NCBI GenBank assembly: GCA_011390885.1
Contig: JAABRO010000003.1
Span: 1 to 64,000 of the forward strand
Direction: 5' to 3'
From: Gemmatimonas sp.
GTDB lineage: Bacteria; Gemmatimonadota; Gemmatimonadetes; Gemmatimonadales; Gemmatimonadaceae
DNA: 64,000 nt
Both the position numbers and the translations under genes were made by a program. Position 1 is the first letter of the stretch; each line of letters opens with the position of its first letter. This document shows, piece by piece, positions 7,448 through 14,998 of the stretch. A model generated the notes under the pieces. It made no database searches and was not told where the DNA came from. It saw only the letters and a list, made by a program, of their open reading frames with translations.

Positions 7448-8515
7448 ATGCTGACAGACACCTCCATCCAGTTTCTCGAGCGCCTGCTCGACACCCCCGG
7501 CCCCTCCGGCTTCGAGGGGGCCCCGGCCCGCGTGTGGCGTGACGAAGCGTCCGCCTTCGCGACCGTGTCCGCCGACGTGGTGGGCAACTCCATGGCCGTC
7601 GTGAACGACGCCGGCGGCCCGACCATCCTGCTCGCCGGTCACATCGACGAGATCGGCGTGATCGTCACCTACATCGACGACAACGGCTACGCCTACATCG
7701 AGCCGATCGGCGGGTGGGATTCGCAGGTGCTCGTGGCGCAGCGCATCCGCTTCCTCGGGCGGCACGGTGACGTGCAGGGCGTGATCGGCAAGAAGCCGAT
7801 CCACCTCATGAAGCCCGACGAGCGCGAGAAGGTCTCGAAGATGACCGACCTGTGGGTCGACATCGGCGCGACGTCGCGCAAGGAGGCCGAGGAGCGCATC
7901 AGTGTGGGCGATGCGGGCGTGATCGACCAGCGCGTGCTGCGGCTGCCCAACGATCGCATCGTCTCGCGCGCCATCGACAACCGCATCGGCGCGTTCGTGG
8001 TGCTCGAGGCGGCGCGACGCTACGCCGCGAAGCCCGGCGCGGCCCGCGTGGTCGCGGTGGCCACGGCGCAGGAGGAGATCGGCTACAGCGGCGGCGGCGC
8101 ACGCGTGGCCGCGCACTCCACCGGCGCCACGATGGCGATCGCGGTGGACGTGACGTTCGCCACCGACCACCCCGGCGCGAAGAAGGAGGAGGTGGGCGAC
8201 CACAAGATCGGCGGTGGTCCCGTCATCACGCGCGGCTCGGTGATTCACCCGCTCGTCGTGCAGCTGCTGCGCGAGAGCGCGGAGCGACTCGCGATTCCGT
8301 ACTCGCTGCACGCCGCCGGGCGGTTCACGAGTACCGATGCGGACGCAATGCAGCTCGCGCGCGACGGCGTGGCCACCGGGCTGGTGTCGGTGCCCAATCG
8401 CTACATGCACTCGCCGAACGAGATGGTGAGCCTGGAGGACCTGGATCGCGCGGCGGAGCTGATTGCGGAGGCGTGCCGGCACGTGACGACCAATACGGAC
8501 TTCACGCAGCGATAA
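7448..8515 (+). CDS. M42-family aminopeptidase
   Basis: A 355-residue co-catalytic metallopeptidase of the M42 (glutamyl/tetrahedral aminopeptidase) family. Expected ligands are visible in order: GHIDEIG (His and Asp, about 63), AIDNRIG (Asp, about 178), the AQEEIG pair of catalytic and ligand glutamates (about 209), AVDVTFATDH (about 233) and the terminal MHSPNEMV (His, about 320). It removes N-terminal residues from peptides in the cytoplasm; no signal peptide is present. Length fits the family. The ATG is preferred over in-frame upstream starts, which lie inside the preceding gene, and is preceded by a TATCTT box six bases away. Confidence 0.94.
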   Translation: MLTDTSIQFLERLLDTPGPSGFEGAPARVWRDEASAFATVSADVVGNSMAVVNDAGGPTILLAGHIDEIGVIVTYIDDNGYAYIEPIGGWDSQVLVAQRIRFLGRHGDVQGVIGKKPIHLMKPDEREKVSKMTDLWVDIGATSRKEAEERISVGDAGVIDQRVLRLPNDRIVSRAIDNRIGAFVVLEAARRYAAKPGAARVVAVATAQEEIGYSGGGARVAAHSTGATMAIAVDVTFATDHPGAKKEEVGDHKIGGGPVITRGSVIHPLVVQLLRESAERLAIPYSLHAAGRFTSTDADAMQLARDGVATGLVSVPNRYMHSPNEMVSLEDLDRAAELIAEACRHVTTNTDFTQR

Positions 8516-8531
8516 GGTTCGGGGGCGGGGT

Positions 8532-8717
8532 GCAGTTGAACCCCCGAGACTCGCCCCTCGCCGCTTCCCGCTCGGGTCCGTTCGGTGTGATCTCGGCAAG
8601 GTTGCCATGATCTTCGCGCGTAGTCACGGAACTGCGACACGTGGCCTCATCGCTGACATCGCGCAGAACGGACCCGAGCGGGAAGCGGCGAGGGGCGAGT
8701 CTCGGGGGTTCAACTGC
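8532..8717. repeat. Palindromic element, family 2, copy 2, with perfect 52 bp arms
   Basis: Positions 8532-8583 and 8666-8717 are exact reverse complements over 52 bases. They start GCAGTTGAACCCCCGAGACT and end ACTCGGGGGTTCAACTGC. The 82-base loop holds nothing recognisable. Two degenerate half-arms follow, at about 8729-8749 (GCGAGACTCGGGAGTTCAA) and 8761-8777 (GAGCCGCGAGGGTTCAA). It lies between convergent genes, the M42 peptidase and nth. A perfect arm pair argues for recent formation or for active correction between the arms. Confidence 0.92.
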
Positions 8718-8779
8718 CAACGCCGAAGCGCGAGACTCGGGAGTTCAATTGCCGCTGACGAGCCGCGAGGGTTCAACCG

Positions 8780-9652
8780 CTACTGCACGTCCCGGCTCGG
8801 ACACACCTCGGCCACCACGCACTCCCCGCACCGTGGCTTCCGGGCGTCGCACACGCGACGGCCGTGCCAGATCAGCAGGTGGCTCAGCAGCGCCCACTTG
8901 TCGCGCGGGAACAGCGGCATGAGCGCCTGCTCGATCGCGATGGGGTCGGCTTCGCGCGTGAGCCCCAGCCGACGACTCAGGCGCTGCACGTGAGTGTCCA
9001 CGACAATCCCGTCGTTGATGTCGAACGCGTTGCCGAGGATCACGTTGGCGGTCTTGCGCCCCACCCCGGCAAGCTGCACGAGCTCGGGAATCGTGCGCGG
9101 CACGTCGCCGTGGTGCCGGTCCACGAGCGCGCCGGCCATGGCGATCAGGTTCTTCGCCTTGCTGCGAAAGAACCCGGTGGTGCGCACGATCTCCTCCACG
9201 TCCTCCTGCGTCGCCACCGCCAGCGCGGCCGCATTCGGATAGCGGGCGAACAGCGCCGGCGTGACCATGTTCACGCGCGCGTCGGTGCACTGCGCCGAGA
9301 GGATGGTGGCGCAGAGCAGCTCGAAGGCGTTCGTGTGATCGAGCTCGCAATGCGCGTCCGGGTACTCCCGCTGGAACGCCTCGAGCACCACGGCGGCCAC
9401 GTGCTTCCTGTCGGCCACGGTGCGCGGCGCGCGCGAGACGGGCGGTGCCTTCTGCGATGGCTTCTGCCCGGTGGTCTTCACCGTGCGACGCTTCGAGGGC
9501 GACTTTGCGGCGGGCAGCTTCGACGCAGGTGATTTCGCCGCGGGCACCTTCGCGGCAGGCAGCTTGGACGCGGCAACCTTGGACGCCGCCGCCGAGCCCG
9601 GCCGCTTCTGCGACAGCGGCTGCCGAGGAGCCCCACCCCCTGCCCTCGCCAT
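8780..9652 (-). CDS. nth: Endonuclease III with a lysine/alanine/proline-rich N-terminal tail
   Basis: A 290-residue bifunctional DNA glycosylase/AP lyase of base-excision repair, acting on oxidised pyrimidines. The core begins near residue 78. The helix-hairpin-helix LAGVGRKTANVILG carries catalytic Lys200, Asp219 lies in VVDTHVQR, and Cys268, Cys275, Cys278 and Cys284 give the C-x6-C-x2-C-x5-C iron-sulfur cluster. Residues 20-75 form an unusual tail of repeated SKLPAAK/VPAAKSP units resembling bacterial histone H1-like DNA-binding tails. E. coli Nth is about 211 residues, so this extension is roughly 75 residues. The start is the ATG; a GTG one codon upstream is also in frame. Convergent with the M42 gene. 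Confidence 0.94.
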   Translation of the reverse strand: MARAGGGAPRQPLSQKRPGSAAASKVAASKLPAAKVPAAKSPASKLPAAKSPSKRRTVKTTGQKPSQKAPPVSRAPRTVADRKHVAAVVLEAFQREYPDAHCELDHTNAFELLCATILSAQCTDARVNMVTPALFARYPNAAALAVATQEDVEEIVRTTGFFRSKAKNLIAMAGALVDRHHGDVPRTIPELVQLAGVGRKTANVILGNAFDINDGIVVDTHVQRLSRRLGLTREADPIAIEQALMPLFPRDKWALLSHLLIWHGRRVCDARKPRCGECVVAEVCPSRDVQ

Positions 9653-9683
9653 CACGACGCGGTCGCCCGCACGCGTCCCGCGC

Positions 9684-11501
9684 TCACAACGCCGTCACGC
9701 CGTCGGCCGGCACCTCGCACCGCGCGGTGGCCGAGTCGTAGGCCGCGATCACGTCGGCCGGATGCCGCCCCTCACGTCGCGCGCGCGCAAAGGCCATGAC
9801 CGCCTCGGCAGAACGCGTGTTGAGCACCTGCTCGGGCGACAGCCAACCCTTGCGCGCAATGCCCACGCCCAGCGTGACGTGGTCGAGTCCCTGCGGCGAG
9901 TGCGCGTCGGGGCCGATGGACACGAACGTGCCATGTCGCCGCGCAAGTCGACACAGACGCCAGTCGATGTCGAGCCGGTGCGGATCGGCGTTGAGTTCCA
10001 CCGCCACGCCGAGTTCGCCGGCGCGCGCGATCACCTCGCCCATGTCGATCGCGAACGGCTCACGCGTGAGCAGCAGGCGCCCGGTGGGATGACCGAGCAC
10101 GGTGAGATGCGGGTCCTCGAGTGCCTTCAGCACGCGATCGGTCATCTGCCGCTCGTTCATGCCGTAGCGGGTGTGCACCGAGGCGATGACGAAGTCGAAG
10201 CTGTCGAGCACCGCCGTGTCGTAGTCCACGCGCCCGCACGGCAGGATGTCGGCCTCGATGCCCTTGAGCACGCGGAAGTCCACACCGCGCGCCGCGAAGT
10301 CGGCGTTGAGCGCGTCGATTTCCTCGTGCTGCCGGAGGATCGCATCACGCGACAGTCCGCCGGCGTACGTGTTGGACTGCGAGTGATCGGACACGCCGAG
10401 ATAGCGCCAGCCGCGCGCGCGCGCCGCCTCGGCCATGTCGGCCACGGTCGCGCCGCCGTCGGAGTACTGCGAGTGACAGTGCATCGCGCCCGCGAGGTCG
10501 GGCTCGGTGATGAGCACCGGCAGCGTGCCGGCCGCGGCGGCGGCGACTTCGTCCGTGCCTTCGCGCAGCTCGGGCGCGATGGGCGCGAGGCCGAGCGTGC
10601 GATACAGGTCGGCTTCCGTGGAGATCGCGCAGGGCGCGCCCGATGCGTCACGCAGTTCGTCGCCCGCGAAGGTGTAACCGAGCGACGCCGCATGCTCCGT
10701 CACGAGCCGCACGTGCGCCTCGCTGCCGGTGGCGCGCCAGAGGGCGAGCGCGAACTGCTCAGGACGCACACAGGCGAGGTCGAGCCGCGTGCCATTGACG
10801 AAGCGCAACGTGACGATGCGTCCGCCACCACCCATGACCTCGCGCACGCCCTCGAGCTGCGCGAGCGCCGCCGCGACCACCGACGGCGTACCGCGCACCG
10901 AGGCCACGAGATCGACATCGCGCACGACTTCGCAACTGCGCCGCACCGAGCCCGCAATCGCGACGTCGAGCACATCAGGGTGCTCGGCCACGATCACGCG
11001 CAGCCGCTCGGCTTCGGCAGCGCCGTGCTCGTGCAGCACGAACGCACCGGCGTCACGCAGCGAGGCGATGCCCAGACGAATGCGCTCGGCGGTCTTCTCG
11101 CCGAACCGCGGGAGCGCGGCAAGGCGCCCGTCGGACGCGGCCGACTCGAGCTCCTGCAAGGTCTCGATGTGCAGCCCGTCGTGAATGAGGCGGATGCGCG
11201 CCGGCCCGAGCCCGGGCACGCGCAACATCTCGAGCAGCCCTTCGGGAGTCTCTTCCTGCAGTACCTCGAGCAGCAACGCGCTGTTGGTGTCCACGAGGTC
11301 GCGCACCACGTCGAACGTTTCCGCGCTGAGCCCGTCGGGCGCCGACGACGCGGCGACGGTTGCGCGCAGCTCGTCTGCGGACAACGCGGCCACGACACGC
11401 GACGCGCCCTGGAACCCGCGGACGCGCTCGGCCGGCTCGCCGTGGAGCTCGAGCAACGTGGCGATTTGCGCCAGGATGTGGGACGCGGCTCTGGGATCCA
11501 T
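9684..11501 (-). CDS. polX: DNA polymerase/3'-5' exonuclease PolX
   Basis: A 605-residue family X DNA polymerase with a C-terminal PHP domain. The N-terminal helix-hairpin-helix region (about 85-145: VPGLGPARI and RFGEKTAERI) is followed by the nucleotidyltransferase core, with GSVRR at 184-188 and the DVDLV metal aspartates at 195-199. The PHP nuclease begins HCHSQYSDG at 341 and continues with SDHSQSN, a GIEAD motif and DAHSP near the end. Such enzymes fill short gaps and trim 3' ends in base-excision repair, consistent with the neighbouring nth 31 bases downstream on the same strand; the two may be co-transcribed. The ATG has a TATCTT box six bases upstream. The promoter abuts repeat array B. 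Confidence 0.94.
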   Translation of the reverse strand: MDPRAASHILAQIATLLELHGEPAERVRGFQGASRVVAALSADELRATVAASSAPDGLSAETFDVVRDLVDTNSALLLEVLQEETPEGLLEMLRVPGLGPARIRLIHDGLHIETLQELESAASDGRLAALPRFGEKTAERIRLGIASLRDAGAFVLHEHGAAEAERLRVIVAEHPDVLDVAIAGSVRRSCEVVRDVDLVASVRGTPSVVAAALAQLEGVREVMGGGGRIVTLRFVNGTRLDLACVRPEQFALALWRATGSEAHVRLVTEHAASLGYTFAGDELRDASGAPCAISTEADLYRTLGLAPIAPELREGTDEVAAAAAGTLPVLITEPDLAGAMHCHSQYSDGGATVADMAEAARARGWRYLGVSDHSQSNTYAGGLSRDAILRQHEEIDALNADFAARGVDFRVLKGIEADILPCGRVDYDTAVLDSFDFVIASVHTRYGMNERQMTDRVLKALEDPHLTVLGHPTGRLLLTREPFAIDMGEVIARAGELGVAVELNADPHRLDIDWRLCRLARRHGTFVSIGPDAHSPQGLDHVTLGVGIARKGWLSPEQVLNTRSAEAVMAFARARREGRHPADVIAAYDSATARCEVPADGVTAL

Positions 11502-11507
11502 GGGGGA

Positions 11508-11513
11508 AAGATA
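11508..11513 (-). promoter_or_regulatory. -10-like box TATCTT, six bases before the polX ATG
   Basis: On the minus strand CCGCTATCTTTCCCCC leads directly to ATG, with the same core and spacing as the M42 gene. It abuts the entry motif of repeat array B. Confidence 0.5.
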
Positions 11514-12498
11514 GCGGAAACCGGCGGCGCTGAGGCGAGCGCTGCTGAGCGCCGGCAGGTTGCCAGCCCTGAGCGGTTTCAGCTGCGGAGCTGGCCAGCG
11601 AACCGCGGCATCGCGCGAGGGGCAACAGTGTGAGATGACGTCGGCTGCGGTGCGGAGCGAAGGCTCGGCTGATCAGCTTCGCCGCCTGCGGCGGCGCGGC
11701 TGGGCGGTGGCCCTCGACGGGGGCGCGCGCGAGCGACAAGGCCTGCCATGCCGCGATCGCGCCGGAGGCTGATCAGCTCCGCAGCTGGAAGGGCTCGGGG
11801 CTGCCGACCTGCAGGCGCTCGGCGATATCAGCCGGGTCGCGATGGTTTCCGAAAGCGGGTCGGTGCGCTGAAGGGCCGATCAGCTGGACAGCTGCGGGGC
11901 TCGTCCGCGCGCTGTGCTCCGCGCTGGCATCACCGAGCGCCGGCAGGTTGTCAGCCCTGAGCGGTTTCAGCTGCGGAGCTGGCCAGCGAACCGCGGCATC
12001 GCGCTAGGGGCAACAGGGTGGGATGACGTCGGCTGCGGTGCGGAGCGAAGGCTCGGCTGATCAGCTTCGCCGCCTGCGGCGGCGCGGCTGGGCGGTGGCC
12101 CTCGACGGGGGCGCGCGCGAGCGACAAGGCCTGCCATGCCGCGATCGCGCCGGAGGCTGATCAGCTTCGCAGCTGGAAGGGCTCGGGGCTGCCGACCTGC
12201 AGGCGCTCGGCGATATCAGCCGGGTCGCGATGGTTTCCGAAAGCGGGTCGGTGCGCTGAAGGGCCGATCAGCTGGTCAGCTGCGGGGCTCGTCCGCGCGC
12301 TGTGCTCCGCGCTGGCACCGCTGAGCGCCGGCAGGTGGTCAGCCCCGAGCGGTTTCAGCTGCGGAGCTGGCCAGCGAACCGCGGCATCGCGCGAGGGGCA
12401 GCAGGGTGAGATGCCGTCGGCCCCTGCGCGGGGCAACCACCCAGCTGATCAGCTTCGCAGCTGAAGCAGCTCAGGGCTGACCACCTGCCGGCGCTCAG
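11514..12498 (+). repeat. GATCAG/CAGCTG modular repeat array B (three inverted-arm modules, 388 bp period)
   Basis: A ~55 bp arm (GAGCGCCGGCAGGT...CAGCTGCGGAGCTGG) alternates in direct and inverted orientation. Direct arms are at 11547-11600, 11935-11988 and 12323-12376. Inverted arms are at 11765-11820, 12153-12208 and 12442-12496. The first two modules are long (about 274 bp plus a 114 bp linker, an exact 388 bp tandem period with few differences). The last is short (about 174 bp) because the middle section is missing. Inside are GCTGATCAGC, CGCCGCCTGCGGCGGCG and GCGATCGCG palindromes. Open frames do not keep phase across the 388 bp period, so it is judged non-coding. It fills the 1,041 bp gap between polX and the next leftward gene. 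Array C at 33419 has the same plan. Confidence 0.92.
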
Positions 12499-12542
12499 CG
12501 GCCCCAGCCCGAGCACCCTCCCCCGCCGAACCCCGTCCCCCT

Positions 12543-13001
12543 TCAGGATTCCACCCCCGCCAACCGCTTCGCCTGCTTCACCAACTCCACCATTTGCCGC
12601 TCCGTCAACTCCAACTCCTGCGTGGCCGCGTCGGCATCGAGCAACCCGCTGCGCATGGACACGCCGACCTGGTTCAAGTAGCGGATCTTGTCGAGCAGTT
12701 CGGTGGTGAGCGCGCGCAGCCCGTGGTAGCGCCGCTTCTCGGCGCTCGCGCGGCGGAAGCGTTGTTGCAGTTCGTCGGGGCGCAGACGGCGCCCGAGGGC
12801 GATGACTTCCGCCTCGGTGCGTCCGGGGAAGACGCCGCGATCGGGGATGCCCGCCGAGTCGGGGCCGGCGTCGTCGGCGAACCAGAGGCGGCCTACGTAT
12901 TCGATGCCATCGTGCGAGATCAGCAGCGTCGCGCGAAAGCGCCGCCCGTCGACGTCGAGGGTGGCGACCGAGGTGTGGGTGACCGCGCCGAACTGATACA
13001 T
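12543..13001 (-). CDS. Conserved-looking hypothetical protein
   Basis: A 152-residue cytoplasmic protein I cannot assign to a family. The N-terminal third (about 1-50) looks beta-rich, with alternating hydrophobic residues such as RFRATLLISHDGIEYVGRLW. The rest is helical and charged (LRPDELQQRFRRASAEKRR, then ELTERQMVELVKQAKRL). No metal or catalytic motif and no membrane segment is visible. It is the third leftward gene after the HDAC-like and alpha/beta hydrolase genes (45 bp gap), so it may be their co-transcribed partner. Its stop codon is 44 bp from repeat array B. Codon and GC usage match the neighbours, which supports it being real. Confidence 0.72.
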   Translation of the reverse strand: MYQFGAVTHTSVATLDVDGRRFRATLLISHDGIEYVGRLWFADDAGPDSAGIPDRGVFPGRTEAEVIALGRRLRPDELQQRFRRASAEKRRYHGLRALTTELLDKIRYLNQVGVSMRSGLLDADAATQELELTERQMVELVKQAKRLAGVES

Positions 13002-13046
13002 GCGTGAGGTGCTGGGACGGTCGACGAGGCGCGCCGTTGCGCCCCG

Positions 13047-13922
13047 TCAGCCGCCGGAAGTCTCGTGCAGGAACGTCTCGATCGCGCCGAACAGCGCCGC
13101 CGGCTGCTCAACGTACGGCACATGGCCGCAGTCGTCGAGCGGCATGAACCGCGCGCCCAGCGCCTCGGCGGCGGCACGCGCCGACTCGAGCGGGATCGGA
13201 TCCTGCACCCCATGCACGACGAGCGCGGGCACCCGCACGGCACGCAGGGACTGGCACAGATCGTAACGCCCGAGGCTCTCCCACACGGCCTGCTGCACCT
13301 TGCCGGTGACGCGAAAGGGGGTGAGTGCGGTGGCGCGGGCCGGGTCGGCGAAGTAGCCGGCCACGCTGAGTTCGAACGCCCGCTGGCGATAGACGTCGGG
13401 GTCGCGCTCGCGCAGCCCCGAGTCGGCCAGCGCGCGCCGAGCGCCGGCGATGGCCTCGCTGCGCTGCCGCTCCGCGAACTCGGCCTCGAACTGGTCGCGC
13501 CACCTGCGCGAGACGGGCGCGGGCGAGACGAGCACGAGCCGCGCCGGCATGGGGAGCGCCGGGTTCTGCGTGGCCTCGATGGCGTAGAGCATGGCGAGCA
13601 GCGCTCCCCAGGAGTAGCCCACCAGCGTGGGCGATGCGAGGCTGAGCTCGGCGATGACGGCCGCGAGGTCGGCCACCTGCACCTGCCACGTCACTGGTGT
13701 CGGGTCGTTGGTGCGCGACTGCCCGCCCCCGCGCTGGTCGTACGTCACGAGCCGGTGGCGCTCGGCAAGCGCGAGGAACTGCGGGTACAGGTAGTCGTGG
13801 TGCGCCCCGGGGCCGCCGTGCAGCAGGAGGAGCGGGGACGCGTTGCCCACGGAGGCGTCGCGCGGGCCGTCCTCGCGCAGGAAGAGCGGGACGGGCGTGG
13901 TGGTGGTGAAGGAAGTCGCCAT
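13047..13922 (-). CDS. Alpha/beta hydrolase, proline iminopeptidase-like
   Basis: A 291-residue alpha/beta hydrolase. HGGPG at 35-39 gives the oxyanion-hole motif typical of proline iminopeptidases (S33). YDQRGGGQS follows at 61-69, the nucleophile is Ser104 in GYSWG, the acid is Asp in VHGVQDPIP (about 238) and the base is His in DCGHVPY (about 263). It probably removes N-terminal proline or hydrolyses a small ester or amide in the cytoplasm; the substrate is not certain. It sits 63 bp downstream of the HDAC-like gene on the same strand, and a TACCCT box lies five bases before the ATG, so it may also have its own leaderless promoter. Confidence 0.9.
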   Translation of the reverse strand: MATSFTTTTPVPLFLREDGPRDASVGNASPLLLLHGGPGAHHDYLYPQFLALAERHRLVTYDQRGGGQSRTNDPTPVTWQVQVADLAAVIAELSLASPTLVGYSWGALLAMLYAIEATQNPALPMPARLVLVSPAPVSRRWRDQFEAEFAERQRSEAIAGARRALADSGLRERDPDVYRQRAFELSVAGYFADPARATALTPFRVTGKVQQAVWESLGRYDLCQSLRAVRVPALVVHGVQDPIPLESARAAAEALGARFMPLDDCGHVPYVEQPAALFGAIETFLHETSGG

Positions 13923-13927
13923 GCTGA

Positions 13928-13933
13928 AGGGTA
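13928..13933 (-). promoter_or_regulatory. -10-like box TACCCT, five bases before the hydrolase ATG
   Basis: Fits TAnnnT placed directly before ATG, as in four other genes here, though the spacing is five rather than six. It could serve as an internal promoter within the HDAC-hydrolase pair. Confidence 0.3.
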
Positions 13934-13985
13934 ACGCCGGTGCGAGGCCGGCTCACGCCGCAGGGTGAGCGAAGGCGCCTCGCCG

Positions 13986-14888
13986 TCAGAGGAACGTGCG
14001 CGCCACCTCGGCCGTCCCGACGTGCACCGCCACCGTGTCGTGGATCGAGCGACCGTAGCCGCCGGCGATGGTGATCACCACCGGCAGCCCCACCTCGCGG
14101 CAGGCCTCGAGCACCATCGCGTCGCGACGTCGGAGTCCGGCGTGCGTGAGCGCGAGCCGGCCGAGGGCGTCGCCTTCGTGCGGGTCGGCACCGGCGAGGT
14201 AGAACACCACGTCGGGGCGCGCGTCATGCAGCACGCGCGGCAGCGCGTCGGCGAGCAGCGCGAGATACGCCGCGTCGGCGGTGCCGTCGTCGAGCTCCAC
14301 GTCGAGGGTGCCGGGCACCTTGGTGAACGGGTAGTTGCGCCGGCCGTGCATGCTGAAGGTGTACGTGTCTGCGTCGTTCGCGAAGATCGCGTGCGTGCCG
14401 TTCCCCTGGTGCACGTCGAGGTCGATCACTGCGACGCGACGCGCGCTCCCCGACGCACGCAGGTCGGCGATGGCCACGGCCACGTCGTTGAACACGCAGA
14501 ACCCCTCGCCGCGGTCGGCGAAGGCGTGATGCGTGCCGCCAGCGAGGTTCATGGCGACACCGTGGCCGAGCGCGTGATGTGCGGCCGCGAGCGTGCCGCC
14601 GACCGCGCGCAGCGAGCGTTCCACGAGCGCCGACGACCAGGGGAAGCCCAGGCGGCGCACGGCCGTCGGCTCGAGGGTGCCGTCCATGATCGCGCGCACG
14701 TAGTCGTCGGTGTGCACGCGCACGAGTTGCTCCGGGGTGGCGCGCGCCGGGTCGTGCACCGCCTCGGCGCGCACGATGCCAGCGGACACGAGCGCGTCGC
14801 GCAGCAGGGCGTACTTGGCGATGGGAAACCGATGCCCGTCGGGGAGCGGGATCACGTAGTGCGCCGAACTCCAGACGTGCAGCGTCAT
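13986..14888 (-). CDS. Histone deacetylase-like amidohydrolase (HDAC/AcuC superfamily)
   Basis: A 300-residue arginase/deacetylase-fold enzyme. The signature residues are present: the charge-relay pair His120-His121 in GGTHHAF, the zinc ligands Asp158 and His160 in DLDVHQGNGT, a third zinc ligand Asp in AGADPHEGD (about 245), and the GGYG tyrosine near 285. Bacterial relatives deacetylate acetyl-CoA synthetase, polyamines or other small amides; the substrate here is not visible. The ATG chosen begins the family-typical sequence; the frame is open far upstream only because of GC content. It is divergent from the HEAT-repeat gene. Confidence 0.93.
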   Translation of the reverse strand: MTLHVWSSAHYVIPLPDGHRFPIAKYALLRDALVSAGIVRAEAVHDPARATPEQLVRVHTDDYVRAIMDGTLEPTAVRRLGFPWSSALVERSLRAVGGTLAAAHHALGHGVAMNLAGGTHHAFADRGEGFCVFNDVAVAIADLRASGSARRVAVIDLDVHQGNGTHAIFANDADTYTFSMHGRRNYPFTKVPGTLDVELDDGTADAAYLALLADALPRVLHDARPDVVFYLAGADPHEGDALGRLALTHAGLRRRDAMVLEACREVGLPVVITIAGGYGRSIHDTVAVHVGTAEVARTFL

Positions 14889-14998
14889 GCGCGCACCATG
14901 CGCGAACGTGCGGGGCGCGTCATGCGCCCGCTCAGTGGTGAAACGCCGATTCTGCTGTAGCTTGCCCCGCATGTCGTCATCGGCCCTCCGAAGCCTCC

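Noticed and set aside
8532-8717. Insertion sequence
   Set aside because: No transposase gene is encoded in or near any copy; only non-coding inverted arms remain.
11748-11960. Open frames inside the arrays (for example an Arg/Ala-rich peptide repeated at 11748 and 12136) as genes
   Set aside because: Frame is lost across the 388 bp period, composition matches GC bias, no ribosome-binding site fits, and the same DNA is also open on the other strand.
11547-12496. CRISPR array
   Set aside because: Repeats of about 388 bp with alternating inverted arms, no 25-40 bp repeat/spacer rhythm, and no cas genes anywhere in the window.
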